Part shown: piece by piece, positions 16,155-24,849 of the stretch
Layout of the letters: each line of letters starts with the position of its first letter
How positions within the stretch are numbered: the stretch's first letter is position 1
Source: Acinetobacter sp. MB5
Lineage (GTDB): Bacteria > Pseudomonadota > Gammaproteobacteria > Pseudomonadales > Moraxellaceae
Reading direction: 5' to 3'
Assembly: GCF_003261585.1 (NCBI RefSeq)
Contig: NZ_POVU01000012.1
Coordinates: 1 to 64,000, forward strand
Length of the DNA: 64,000 nucleotides
Program-made: the position numbers and the translations under genes
Notes under the pieces: model-generated
What the model was told of the DNA's origin: nothing
Databases searched by the model: none
The model's input: the letters and a program-made list of their open reading frames with translations, nothing else

Positions 16155-17168
16155 TCACACAGTAGCCGTGACTTTACCCCATACACGCACACGGCTAATG
16201 CCGCCATCTGGGATCATGTTGACGCGAATATGTGAAATTTTCTCATGCGCTAAAACTTGGTTGATATAACTGTGTACATGATCCATTTGCATGTCTTGAG
16301 CTTCGAGCAAAAATGGCCAGAACATACTTTGCGGAATCAATTGTGGATCTGTTGCATCTTCAACATACACCGCTTGAATAGAAACCTGTGCTGGAAAGTT
16401 ACCTTTAAAATGGGCGGTATCAATTTCGATTTTTTCAATCTTCCCTGCTTGCCCTAAAGCCAGTACACACCAATCAAACCCCGGTTCACGACGACGCTTC
16501 GTTTCCCAGCCGTCCCCCATGTTGATTCCACGCCCAGGGTTAATCAGGTTACGCGGATGACCATAGTGTGCATCACTGTAGGCAATGACACGCCCACCAT
16601 TTTCCAGAGCGAGTAAATCGAGTATTTGATCGCTTTTTTGAAGTTGAATCTGCACTTCACCATAAATACGTAACCGTGCAACACCACCATCAGGAAAAAT
16701 ATTCAGGCGAATATGCGTAAACACCTGATTCGATGCAATATCAAAAATATGGTGCTGGCTTGAACCTAAAATACTATTGGGCAATAAATCAATCCATTCG
16801 GCCTGCTCCAGCTCATCATGAGGTGCATAGCACGCTTCAAGTGAAGCTGATGCAGGATAGTTGCCTGTAAAGAATGTGGTATCGATATCTATGCCATGAA
16901 TTTTTCCTGCGACTCCCAGTTTAACGATGCACCAATCATAACCCGCATGACGTTTACGCCGAGTTTCCCAACCATCCATCCATTTGCCGTGATCATCAAA
17001 CTTATCTTCAACAAAAATTGGGGCATCAGCATTGAGCATACGTTTAGCTTCTGCAAAGAAATCGTCAGAGCAATCTATGATTTTGGCTCCAATTCGTTGA
17101 TCTGCCAGATTGGTAAACGGCTGTAAATAGGTCGGAATATCAAAAATTGGTGCGAGTAAAGTTGCCAT
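16155..17168 (-). CDS. alc: Allantoicase
   Basis: A 337-residue allantoicase, which cuts allantoate to ureidoglycolate and urea. The two-repeat jelly-roll structure is visible: DGWETRRKRHAGYDWCIVKLG in the first half returns as DGWETKRRREPGFDWCVLALG in the second. Each is followed by GKI, a D-T-x-F/H-F-x-GN(Y/F)PA motif and a late GG(V/I)-RVR segment. Length and order match the family. It sits between puuE and the racemase gene on the same strand, 149 bp from puuE. The ureidoglycolate-processing enzyme is not in the window. Confidence 0.93.
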   Translation of the reverse strand: MATLLAPIFDIPTYLQPFTNLADQRIGAKIIDCSDDFFAEAKRMLNADAPIFVEDKFDDHGKWMDGWETRRKRHAGYDWCIVKLGVAGKIHGIDIDTTFFTGNYPASASLEACYAPHDELEQAEWIDLLPNSILGSSQHHIFDIASNQVFTHIRLNIFPDGGVARLRIYGEVQIQLQKSDQILDLLALENGGRVIAYSDAHYGHPRNLINPGRGINMGDGWETKRRREPGFDWCVLALGQAGKIEKIEIDTAHFKGNFPAQVSIQAVYVEDATDPQLIPQSMFWPFLLEAQDMQMDHVHSYINQVLAHEKISHIRVNMIPDGGISRVRVWGKVTATV

Positions 17169-17315
17169 ATATTTTCCAAGTTGAATCAGTTTTAAATAAA
17201 AAATTTGAGAATAAAAATTACAATGCCTACTTATTGCAGATAGTCATGTTGTGAATCACCCTTGTCCGTCAGATCAATACCTCCATGCCATCGTCAATTT
17301 CTAAAAAGTTAAGCA

Positions 17316-18014
17316 TTACTTTTGATTGGGATAGTCATAATCGCCCCATTTACTGGTACGAAGTCCTAATCCATGCAGTGCTTCAAGCAATTTCACTGCC
17401 GCGGTCACGCCATCGATCACAGGGATATTTAATTGTTTTGAGATAGATTCGACATGCTTGGACATACCACTGCAGCCCAAGACAATCGCACCAACGCCAT
17501 CATTTTCTTTTGCACGCAAACAGGTTTCGAGTAATTTGTCGTAGGTTTCTTTTTCGTTTTTTTCAAGATCGAGTACTGGTAAATCAATGCAATGGATTTT
17601 TTCGCATTTATGGCTATAGCCGTATTGATGTAGCAAATGCTCTGCAATAATTTTGGTTCGTTTCAGCGTTGTAACAATAGAAAACTTGGTTGCAATGAGA
17701 GTCGCCATATGAAAAGCCGCTTCTGCTATGCCAATAACAGGAGCATCGGTTAACTCTCTTGCTGCATCTAAACCAGGATCACCAAAACAGGCAATGATAT
17801 GTCCATCGACGTGTTGAGATTGACCTTGTTTCACGAGTTCTAATAAATGAAAGGATGCAATCGCTTCATCATAGTGTCCTTCTATAGATGCAACCCCCTG
17901 ACTTGGGGAGACTGCAATAATTTCTGTTGAATCAGCTGCAACTTTAATTGCACTTTCAGCAATAGACTGTGTCATTTCCAGACAAGTATTCGGATTAATT
18001 ACTTGAATACGCAT
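17316..18014 (-). CDS. Asp/Glu/hydantoin racemase family protein (allantoin racemase HpxA-like)
   Basis: A 232-residue cofactor-independent racemase. The start RIQVINPNT and the two catalytic cysteines, C76 in ACFGDPGLDAARE and C181 in IVLGCSGM, are those of the hydantoin/allantoin racemase branch. In this context it should interconvert (R)- and (S)-allantoin so that the stereospecific allantoinase can use all of the substrate. It stands between the NCS1 permease and allantoicase genes on one strand. The allantoin rather than hydantoin substrate is inferred from the neighbours. Confidence 0.87.
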   Translation of the reverse strand: MRIQVINPNTCLEMTQSIAESAIKVAADSTEIIAVSPSQGVASIEGHYDEAIASFHLLELVKQGQSQHVDGHIIACFGDPGLDAARELTDAPVIGIAEAAFHMATLIATKFSIVTTLKRTKIIAEHLLHQYGYSHKCEKIHCIDLPVLDLEKNEKETYDKLLETCLRAKENDGVGAIVLGCSGMSKHVESISKQLNIPVIDGVTAAVKLLEALHGLGLRTSKWGDYDYPNQK

Positions 18015-18117
18015 GATGAACCTTGAATATTTTTAAACAAATTGAAAGACCCTTAAATTAAAGATCTTTCCGAGTAATGGACTCCGCCAATCATGATGAA
18101 CAGAGTCCGAGGAGAAA

Positions 18118-19584
18118 TTAAGTCGTCGATTTCGAATATTTAGTTGATGATTTCATACTAATAAAGCTGTAAGTCATCACCCCTAGCCCCATCCCAATAA
18201 ACCAGCTGAAATTTGCAACTGCATGGAACTGAGGTAGCAATACACAGAGAATTGGAATAATGGCAGAAGGAATCAGGGCATAAATCGCATGATGGTTATA
18301 ACCATTTTTATACCAATAGCTTCCGTTACGATCTAATGTATAAAGATCATCGACAACAACATTTTGTTTTTTAATGAAATAATAATCTGCAATTAAAATA
18401 CCGAACAAAGGCCCAATGAATGCACCTAAAATATCAATGGTGTAGTGAATGACTTGTGGATTGTTAAACAAATTCCACGGGGTAATAAAAATCGAACCTA
18501 CGGCAGCGATCATTCCTCCCATACGCCAACTGATTTTATTTGGCGATACGTTTGAAAAGTCGAAGGCTGGAGAAACAAAGTTCGCCACAATATTGATGCC
18601 GACTGTTGCTATCATGAGCGTTAGACTGCCTAAGATCACCACAAATGTATTGTCTAATTTTCCGACCATCTCCACAGGATCAGTAATGAGTTTGCCGTAA
18701 ATTGGTAAAGTCGCGGCAATACACACCACCGTTAATAATGAAAAACCAAGGAAATTCACTGGCAAACCCAAGAAGTTACCAAATTTGACCGCTTCAAAAG
18801 ATTTACCATAACGCGAAAAGTCACCAAAGTTTAAAACAGGGCCAGAGAAGTAAGACACAACCAGTGCAATTGCGCCAATCATCACAGGTAAAACATCTAG
18901 ACTTTCATATTTGACCCCACCAAGATTGAGATCAATATTTTCCCAGCCCACTTGTGTGACTAACCAAGCAGCCATGGCAAACATCACCACATAAACCGCT
19001 GGCCCAGCCCAGTCAATAAACTTGCGAATACTGTTCATGCCTGACCAGAACACCACAGCTTGCAAAACCCAGAGTGTCATAAAACCCACCCAACCGAGGT
19101 ATGAAAGTCCCAAGAAACCATACTGTTTAACATCGGCATACGCAGTCATTTCTGGATTGAACTTGAGAATCACCAGAATAAAAGCACTCGATGCCAAATA
19201 AGTCTGGATTCCGTACCAAGCAACCGCAATCAGGCCACGGATAATTGCAGGAATATTAGCCCCTAAAACACCAAAAGTTCCTCGGCAAATCACAGGAAAT
19301 GGTGTACTGGTTTTTTGGCTGGGCTTGGCGATCAGATTGGCAAAAAATTGTACGATCACAATCCCGATAAGCAGTGAAATTAAGACTTGCCAACTGTTTA
19401 AACCGAGTGCAAACAAACTTCCTGCGGTCACATAGCCACCAACGCTGTGGACATCTGACATCCAGAAAGCAAAAATGTTATACGAGCCCCAAGTCTGCTT
19501 TTTGAGCGGTGCTAAGTCCTGATTGGTTAATGCTGGATCATAACTTGGCTTTATTAATGCTTCTGATTTGTTATCCATTGTCAT
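18118..19584 (-). CDS. NCS1-family allantoin/purine permease
   Basis: A 488-residue inner-membrane NCS1 symporter with about twelve hydrophobic segments. N-terminal motifs TNQDLAPLKKQTWGSYNIFAFWMSD and the later CRGTFGVLGANIPA segment are characteristic of allantoin/hydantoin/uracil permeases of this family. The SVGGYVTAG and GDFSRYGKS regions lie at substrate-site helices. Neighbouring genes for allantoin racemase, allantoicase and allantoinase make allantoin the best guess. The start ATG has only a weak GTGAG site. A second ATG two codons later is equivalent. Confidence 0.9.
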   Translation of the reverse strand: MTMDNKSEALIKPSYDPALTNQDLAPLKKQTWGSYNIFAFWMSDVHSVGGYVTAGSLFALGLNSWQVLISLLIGIVIVQFFANLIAKPSQKTSTPFPVICRGTFGVLGANIPAIIRGLIAVAWYGIQTYLASSAFILVILKFNPEMTAYADVKQYGFLGLSYLGWVGFMTLWVLQAVVFWSGMNSIRKFIDWAGPAVYVVMFAMAAWLVTQVGWENIDLNLGGVKYESLDVLPVMIGAIALVVSYFSGPVLNFGDFSRYGKSFEAVKFGNFLGLPVNFLGFSLLTVVCIAATLPIYGKLITDPVEMVGKLDNTFVVILGSLTLMIATVGINIVANFVSPAFDFSNVSPNKISWRMGGMIAAVGSIFITPWNLFNNPQVIHYTIDILGAFIGPLFGILIADYYFIKKQNVVVDDLYTLDRNGSYWYKNGYNHHAIYALIPSAIIPILCVLLPQFHAVANFSWFIGMGLGVMTYSFISMKSSTKYSKSTT

Positions 19585-19657
19585 TACTCACTTCATATTC
19601 ATATGCATGTGTAAGCTCTAATTTATTGACATTGAGCTCACGGCTTTATTGCGTAAC

Positions 19658-20770
19658 CTAGAATGAAAATCTGACGCCTAGTGCTGTGGAAAGCTGATCT
19701 TGGTTGGCATAGCCTCCACCAGAAAGTGATGAATCTGTATTGACTAAACTCTCACTAGATCCCTTATAATTTTTAAGATAGGCAACGTTTGCGATAAGAC
19801 TCAGTGGCTCAAATAGCTTGTAAATTGCCAGAGTTCGGTAAACCACGGCATTATTTTCAAAGGTCGTATTTTTCTTGTAGATGATGTCACCCGACAAAGT
19901 GAATTTCGGTGTAAATGCATAATCTACGCCAACCTCAGTTGCCCAAGCTTTTTGTTTTGCTGAATTACTGGCAATTGCAGCGTATTGTCCTGGCCCTGAA
20001 ATATCCGCATAGGCAAAACCCAAACGTGTCGTGAGTTTGTCGAAGCTATACTTCGATGCTAGGGTCGTTAAGCGGTAATGGTTACTGGTATCTTGAGCTT
20101 CATGATCTTCGTATGCAGCGCCCAGCAACATTTTATTGGTCGTGTATTTTGCTGCACCTGAAAAAATTTGCCCGTGAGTGTTTTTTGAAGAATCATCTTT
20201 GGTCGCGTAGAATCCACCAAACTGCCAGCCTGTCATTTCTGGGGAAACATATTTTAAAGTCTTACTATATAACTCACTGACAGCATCAAATTCCGACATT
20301 TTGAACACTGCGCCTGAGTTGTAACCGCCTTTAAAAACACTTCCGACAAACCAGTCATCATTAAATGTCCATTGCTTACCTACACTCACCGCACCATATG
20401 GCGTTTTTAGCCCAACATAAGCATTGCGGTCAAAAAGCTCACCCTCTTTATTTTGTTCCCCTGTTGATGGCTTAAAACCCGACTGCAAGTTGAAAAATGC
20501 TTGGTAATTGTCATCCAGTTTATAACTGCCACTAAATCCAATATTCGATACACCCAAAATACTGTCTACAGCTTCAGTCTTGCTTTTGTTCCCTTCTTTG
20601 ACATTCGTTACAAAAGCAATCCCTGTGTCGATTACAGCCGAAATACGGAAGTTCATATCTGGCGTATTAAATTCTACGCCTGCATAACTCAATCCTGTAC
20701 ACGACATCGTTAAGCCAAACAGAATTTTTCTTTTCATTTTTAGCGCATCTTTCCCCAAAACATTGCTCAT
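19658..20770 (-). CDS. General-porin family (OmpC/Porin_4-like) outer-membrane protein
   Basis: A barrel of about 370 residues. The signal peptide core LFGLTMSCTGLSYA precedes GVEFNTPDMNFRISAVIDTGI. Family features are SNIGFSGSYKLDDNYQAFFNLQSGF, DRNAYVGLKTPYGAVSVGKQW and a C-terminal GVRFSF ending in Phe for BAM recognition. It should pass small hydrophilic solutes, here probably allantoin, into the periplasm. I place the start at ATG 20770, with GGGGTAAAG upstream. ATG 20737 directly before the charged MKRK is an alternative, and an ATG further upstream at 20824 would overlap the regulator's operator. It is the first gene of the leftward allantoin block. Confidence 0.85.
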   Translation of the reverse strand: MSNVLGKDALKMKRKILFGLTMSCTGLSYAGVEFNTPDMNFRISAVIDTGIAFVTNVKEGNKSKTEAVDSILGVSNIGFSGSYKLDDNYQAFFNLQSGFKPSTGEQNKEGELFDRNAYVGLKTPYGAVSVGKQWTFNDDWFVGSVFKGGYNSGAVFKMSEFDAVSELYSKTLKYVSPEMTGWQFGGFYATKDDSSKNTHGQIFSGAAKYTTNKMLLGAAYEDHEAQDTSNHYRLTTLASKYSFDKLTTRLGFAYADISGPGQYAAIASNSAKQKAWATEVGVDYAFTPKFTLSGDIIYKKNTTFENNAVVYRTLAIYKLFEPLSLIANVAYLKNYKGSSESLVNTDSSLSGGGYANQDQLSTALGVRFSF

Positions 20771-20813
20771 CGCTTTACCCCATAAAACAAGATTGTTGAT
20801 AATATTGATTGAA

Positions 20814-20837
20814 ATTGTGCACAATCTGTATTGTGCA
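20814..20837. promoter_or_regulatory. Candidate GntR operator of the allantoin block
   Basis: ATTGTGCACAAT (20814-20825) is a perfect palindrome, and ATTGTGCA recurs 4 bp later (20830-20837). TTGTGCACAA resembles FadR-subfamily GntR sites. A further GTGCAC lies at 21015-21020 near the regulator's own start, so both divergent transcripts may be controlled. Confidence 0.6.
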
Positions 20838-21057
20838 AAAACTAAGCCAATGTTTTTTTGATCGAAGAAAAATAATGAATGTGTATTTTTAAAATTAACC
20901 TAAACATATAATATTTATATTTTTTTAATTTTAATTTTAACTGTTAATTCTCGTCGTTCATTGATAAGATGATTCAATATAGTTCGATTTGCATTGCAAA
21001 TTTGATTTTGAAATGTGCACCATTTTGAAATTTGAATGCACTAAGGGGATTCAAAAA

Positions 21058-21780
21058 ATGTCATTGCCTACAGAAAATGTGAACAATGTTATCCATAAGA
21101 AAGATATAGATCTGCACATCTACAATGCCATTCTTGATGCCATCCTAAACCGTCAATTAACGCCTGGCGCACGTTTGGTGGAAGCACCTTTATGCAAAGC
21201 ATTTGGTGTGACCCGTGGTGTTATCCGACGAGTTTTTGTCAAACTCGCTCATGATAAAATCATTAAAATTGAGCCCAATCGTGGTGCAATTGTCGCAGAA
21301 CATGATATTGAAGAAACCAAAGCGGTATTTGAAGCTCGCAGTATGCTGGAGCTTGGAACTGTAAAAAAACTGGCGAAAGAAGCAAAAACCCTCAATTTAA
21401 AAAATATCAGGGAACTTGTACGAAAAGAGGAAAATGCCTTATCCAATGGCAACTGGCAGGAGTGGGTAAAACTGTCAGGCGACTTCCACCTTGAGTTGAG
21501 CGAAATCAACAATAATCCACTGGTGACCAATTATCTTCAAACCTTGATCGCCAGAACGTCACTGTTGATTCGTATGTATGAAACCCCTACGCATAATTGT
21601 TGTTCGGTTGAAGAACATACTGCCATTCTCAATGCCATTGAAAAAGGTGATGAACAGCTAGCGATTTCGCTTATGGAAAATCATTTAGAAGATTACGCCA
21701 GTGCATTTCTCAATAGACAGCCTGCATCAAATCATGCCAATTTATTTGAGATTTTTCAGAATAAAAAAATAACTGACTAA
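21058..21780 (+). CDS. GntR-family (FadR/FCD subfamily) regulator of the allantoin block
   Basis: A 240-residue GntR regulator. The winged helix is at about 20-80, with LTPGARLVEAPLCKAFGVTRGVIRRVF carrying the recognition helix. The C-terminal FCD domain starts near EETKAVFEARSMLE and includes the HxxxH-type ligand/metal residues in DFHLELSEINNNP and EEHTAIL. The start is set at ATG 21058 behind AAGGGG. The longer frame from 20989 lacks a ribosome site. It is divergent from the porin, NCS1, racemase, allantoicase and puuE genes with GTGCAC palindromes between them, so it is the likely local repressor. Confidence 0.87.
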   Translation: MSLPTENVNNVIHKKDIDLHIYNAILDAILNRQLTPGARLVEAPLCKAFGVTRGVIRRVFVKLAHDKIIKIEPNRGAIVAEHDIEETKAVFEARSMLELGTVKKLAKEAKTLNLKNIRELVRKEENALSNGNWQEWVKLSGDFHLELSEINNNPLVTNYLQTLIARTSLLIRMYETPTHNCCSVEEHTAILNAIEKGDEQLAISLMENHLEDYASAFLNRQPASNHANLFEIFQNKKITD

Positions 21781-21915
21781 GGTTTATGATGAGCAAAGTT
21801 CGTACAGGAATAACCTAGAATTTTTAAAAATTGACTTGTGTCATTAATTATTCTCCGCTTCTATAAAGCCGAGCGTATATAATTAGATACAGTTTCTCAT
21901 TGATTTAATTCTTAT

Positions 21916-22614
21916 ATGAAGAATGCTTTTTCTGACAATACGCAAATCAAAGTGGTTCCAAGTTTTGCTGAACTTATAAATTCAGATTTTCATGGCGTCA
22001 TGAATGCCATGTGCTGGCATCGCAATTTGGTTGGTGATTTTAAAGAAATTGTAGATAAACTGGAATTAAAAGAGAATATTACAGAAGTTTCTATCGAAGA
22101 TCTTTTAGCACTACAACTTTCAGAAAAAGGCAATCTGGCAAGGGAAATTATCTTAACAGATCTACAGCTGTTAACAGGTTTTGGAGCCTTTCCTTCTCTA
22201 AATTTGCTAAAAAGTTACGAACGGGATGACGAGCTAGACTTCATTTCGACAGATGTATATTCATATCATGTTGATCGTTCTCCCATCGCAACAGATACTT
22301 TTTTATGTACCTATCATGGCGCTGTCAGTGATATCTTGCCCAATGATCAGGTTGAACAAAAAATTCTGATTCCAGAAATCAGGGAAAAACTTAAAGCATT
22401 ACATGACGGCCCAGCAGCTGATTTTGAAAACTTCCTAGAAGAATATTTCTTTGATCTGCATTATCAGCCTAAACTCAGTGCAAAACCTGTGAATTTAGGT
22501 TTAGGTCATCTATGGCGCTTGGCGGTAGATCATCCCACACAACTGGTCTTGCCTTGTGTTCATAGAGCACCAGTTGAAAACGAAGGTGAATATCGACTGC
22601 TCTTGATTTGTTAA
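21916..22614 (+). CDS. Conserved protein resembling the DUF1826 group
   Basis: A 232-residue soluble protein of unknown function. The C-terminal half has a pattern also seen in DUF1826 and 2-oxoglutarate-oxygenase-like folds: a YSYHVDRSPIATDTFLCTYHG segment, with His and Asp at metal-ligand-like spacing, and a late HRAPVENEGEYRLLL segment with His and Arg. I am only moderately sure of the family and do not claim enzymatic activity. DUF1826 proteins often accompany metal-homeostasis genes, but none is nearby. The ribosome site before the only ATG is poor. It stands alone, convergent with the rhamnose operon. Confidence 0.6.
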   Translation: MKNAFSDNTQIKVVPSFAELINSDFHGVMNAMCWHRNLVGDFKEIVDKLELKENITEVSIEDLLALQLSEKGNLAREIILTDLQLLTGFGAFPSLNLLKSYERDDELDFISTDVYSYHVDRSPIATDTFLCTYHGAVSDILPNDQVEQKILIPEIREKLKALHDGPAADFENFLEEYFFDLHYQPKLSAKPVNLGLGHLWRLAVDHPTQLVLPCVHRAPVENEGEYRLLLIC

Positions 22615-23054
22615 ATAATCTCCAAGAGATCGGGCAAACTTGATCCTTATCTGTAATGAGTACAACTTGATCTTGAACTTTATTCATTTTGATTACCTTT
22701 ATTGATTATGCTCAACATTCATTAAAGGCATTTTAGAAATTATACGCTTTCAACAATAAATCGGATCATGCCAAATGATATTCAAATCACGACAAAGAAT
22801 TAAATAATTACTGTGGAATATGAATTTCATTCATTTTTTATCGCTTTATTTTTCTAAAATTTAAAGTTTATACTTATATAAAATAGCTATATAATTTAAT
22901 TACTTAATCTATTTAACTATTACAAAATATCGCGAAATTTTTATAAGAACCTTTTGAATAAAAGCAAATGACCTGTATTCATGAGAAATTACTTTTCACG
23001 TCAACAAGTCACCTGCTTTTGGTGATAGATATTTAATCCACTAATTGAATTAAA
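22615..23054. other. A/T-rich convergent intergenic region
   Basis: 440 bp between the convergent DUF1826-like gene and the SDR gene. Only a small TCACC/GGTGA hairpin (23009-23025) without a U-run was seen. No credible coding or RNA gene is visible. Confidence 0.55.
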
Positions 23055-23825
23055 TTACTGTAAATTAACAAAAAGTCCACCATCTACCAATAAAGAGGCT
23101 CCAGTCACATATCTCGCCATATCTGATGCCAAAAACACCACTGGCCCTCCTAAATCTTCAGGTGTTCCTAAACGCCCTAGACACGTCCTTTTGGTCATGC
23201 TTTCTAGTTTTTCTAAGTCTGATAAATCATCTTTATTGATATCTGTTGCAATCGTTCCAGGCAATATGGCATTGCAACGGATTCCAAATGGCCCCAATGC
23301 TACAGCACAAGACTGCATGAGTGACAATAAACCTGCTTTGGTTGGCGTGTAATGGGTTTGCATAGCACCGCCTACCAGTGCACTGATTGAACTAATCGCA
23401 ATAATTGATCCACCATGCCCTTGCTTTTTCATTTGATTAGCGGCTGCCTGAACTGCAAAGTATGCACCATTCAGATTGGTGTTGACTGTTTGCATATATA
23501 AATCTTGTGGCATATCCAAAAAGGAATGAAATGGGCAAATCCCTGCATTATTCACAAAAACATCAACTTTTCCAAAGGCTTGAACTGCTCTCTCAATCAG
23601 AATCTTGCCCGTATCAAGATTTGCAGCATCGCCACCAACCTCAATCGCATCTTGACCAAGCTCTTTAATCTCATGAATCAGGCTGGCAGCCGCAGCTTGT
23701 CCTGTAGCACTTCCGCTATGACCAATCACCACTTGTGCGCCATGTTTAGCACATTCCAAAGCGACTGCACGACCAATGCCACGCGATGCGCCTGTAATCA
23801 CCACAACTTTATCTTTTAATAACAT
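23055..23825 (-). CDS. SDR-family dehydrogenase, probable L-rhamnose 1-dehydrogenase
   Basis: A 256-residue classical short-chain dehydrogenase. It has the cofactor motif TGASRGIG at 12-19, NNAG near 91-94, the catalytic Ser of SSISAL, the YTPTK segment supplying Tyr and Lys, and a C-terminal VDGG. It is the last gene of the leftward cluster lactonase, aldA, rhmA, rhmD, so the natural role is oxidation of L-rhamnose to L-rhamnono-lactone. L-fucose or related sugars are alternatives because SDR sugar specificity cannot be read directly. A TAAGGAAAGAG ribosome site precedes the start. Confidence 0.88.
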   Translation of the reverse strand: MLLKDKVVVITGASRGIGRAVALECAKHGAQVVIGHSGSATGQAAAASLIHEIKELGQDAIEVGGDAANLDTGKILIERAVQAFGKVDVFVNNAGICPFHSFLDMPQDLYMQTVNTNLNGAYFAVQAAANQMKKQGHGGSIIAISSISALVGGAMQTHYTPTKAGLLSLMQSCAVALGPFGIRCNAILPGTIATDINKDDLSDLEKLESMTKRTCLGRLGTPEDLGGPVVFLASDMARYVTGASLLVDGGLFVNLQ

Positions 23826-23891
23826 TTCTCTTTCCTTACATTTCTATTTTTGCTTTGAGGTAGATCCAATCTTTCCAATCAAAAAACTGCT

Positions 23892-24758
23892 TTAACTACT
23901 GAATGCAACGTCATAAGCATTTAGTGCATTTAAAAACCAAATATGATGCTGCTCTAACGCTGTTTTATCTCGTAAATAATCCTGAACGAGCTGAAAAATA
24001 GATGAGACTTCACCAAGGTATTCACTATTCGGATAATCACTGCCAAAAAGCACAGCCTGATAACCAAAAGTGTTCAGAATCTGGTCTAAGCGTTCCTGAT
24101 AATGTTGAACATTGAAGCGATCGTGTTGCCAAGAAAGCTGGGCAATTTCCGAGAACTTAACAAACAGGTTTGGGAGTAGCTTCAATTCTTTTAAGCACTG
24201 TTTAAATTTTTCAATTTCATCTGGTTGCAAACTAATATTTGGAAGATGATCAATCACAACTCTTAAATCAGGTATACGCTGTTTAATTTTCACAACTGTA
24301 TTTAACATTTGAAGATCTGGATTGGCCAAATCGAGAGTTTTATTGGCAGCCGCAATCAGTTTCAGATGCTCTATGACATGCGGCTTCTTAACTAAAGCGG
24401 TCAGATCATAATCCCAGAGGTTGCCGCTTCTCAGACCCAGATATTTCGGGGAACATGCCAAGCGTTCAAAATGGCGAACAAAGTCTGCACTGCCTAAATC
24501 CAGATTGCCAACACATCCCAGAAAAAAATCATGTTGCTCAACTTGCTCTAATAACCAGCCATTGTCTTCTAGCCATGGACTTGCTTCTACGGCTATTGCA
24601 GCCATCACACCTAAAGGTTCTGCAACCGCTTGATAGTGTTCTGCTAAAAAAGGTCGATAAATCGGATCACCCTGTTTCGGCCATGGCACACCTTGCGGAC
24701 GGGTTGGATCAAATAAATGAATGTGGCTATCAATAATCTTTGGCACGTCAGTCTGCAT
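23892..24758 (-). CDS. Amidohydrolase-family lactonase, probable L-rhamnono-1,4-lactonase
   Basis: A 288-residue amidohydrolase-2-type TIM barrel. Metal ligand motif DSHIHLFDP lies at the start, a conserved VIDHLPN segment lies mid-protein, and FGSDYPN carries the late metal-binding Asp. Family members include sugar lactonases such as L-rhamnono- and L-fucono-lactonase, which open the aldonolactone made by the dehydrogenase. The start is the ATG at 24758 with AAGGA just upstream, because the longer frame begins at a TTG. It sits between the SDR and aldA genes in pathway order. Confidence 0.87.
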   Translation of the reverse strand: MQTDVPKIIDSHIHLFDPTRPQGVPWPKQGDPIYRPFLAEHYQAVAEPLGVMAAIAVEASPWLEDNGWLLEQVEQHDFFLGCVGNLDLGSADFVRHFERLACSPKYLGLRSGNLWDYDLTALVKKPHVIEHLKLIAAANKTLDLANPDLQMLNTVVKIKQRIPDLRVVIDHLPNISLQPDEIEKFKQCLKELKLLPNLFVKFSEIAQLSWQHDRFNVQHYQERLDQILNTFGYQAVLFGSDYPNSEYLGEVSSIFQLVQDYLRDKTALEQHHIWFLNALNAYDVAFSS

Positions 24759-24849
24759 TGTCCTTAACCTGTCCTGATTTTTTAAAAACAAATTTCATGA
24801 CCGTTAACGAAAGCAAATCCTAGTCCCGTTAACGATCTATTTTGAATGA

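Noticed and set aside
18043..18108. GAAAGA/TCTTTC and GGACTC/GAGTCC hairpins between the NCS1 and racemase genes
   Set aside because: They are weak, have no U-run and lie inside a gene series that should be co-transcribed, so they are not called as terminators.
21249..21530. Minus-strand frames inside the GntR gene and many similar frames inside other genes
   Set aside because: They lie antisense to clear genes, lack ribosome sites and show no domain content.
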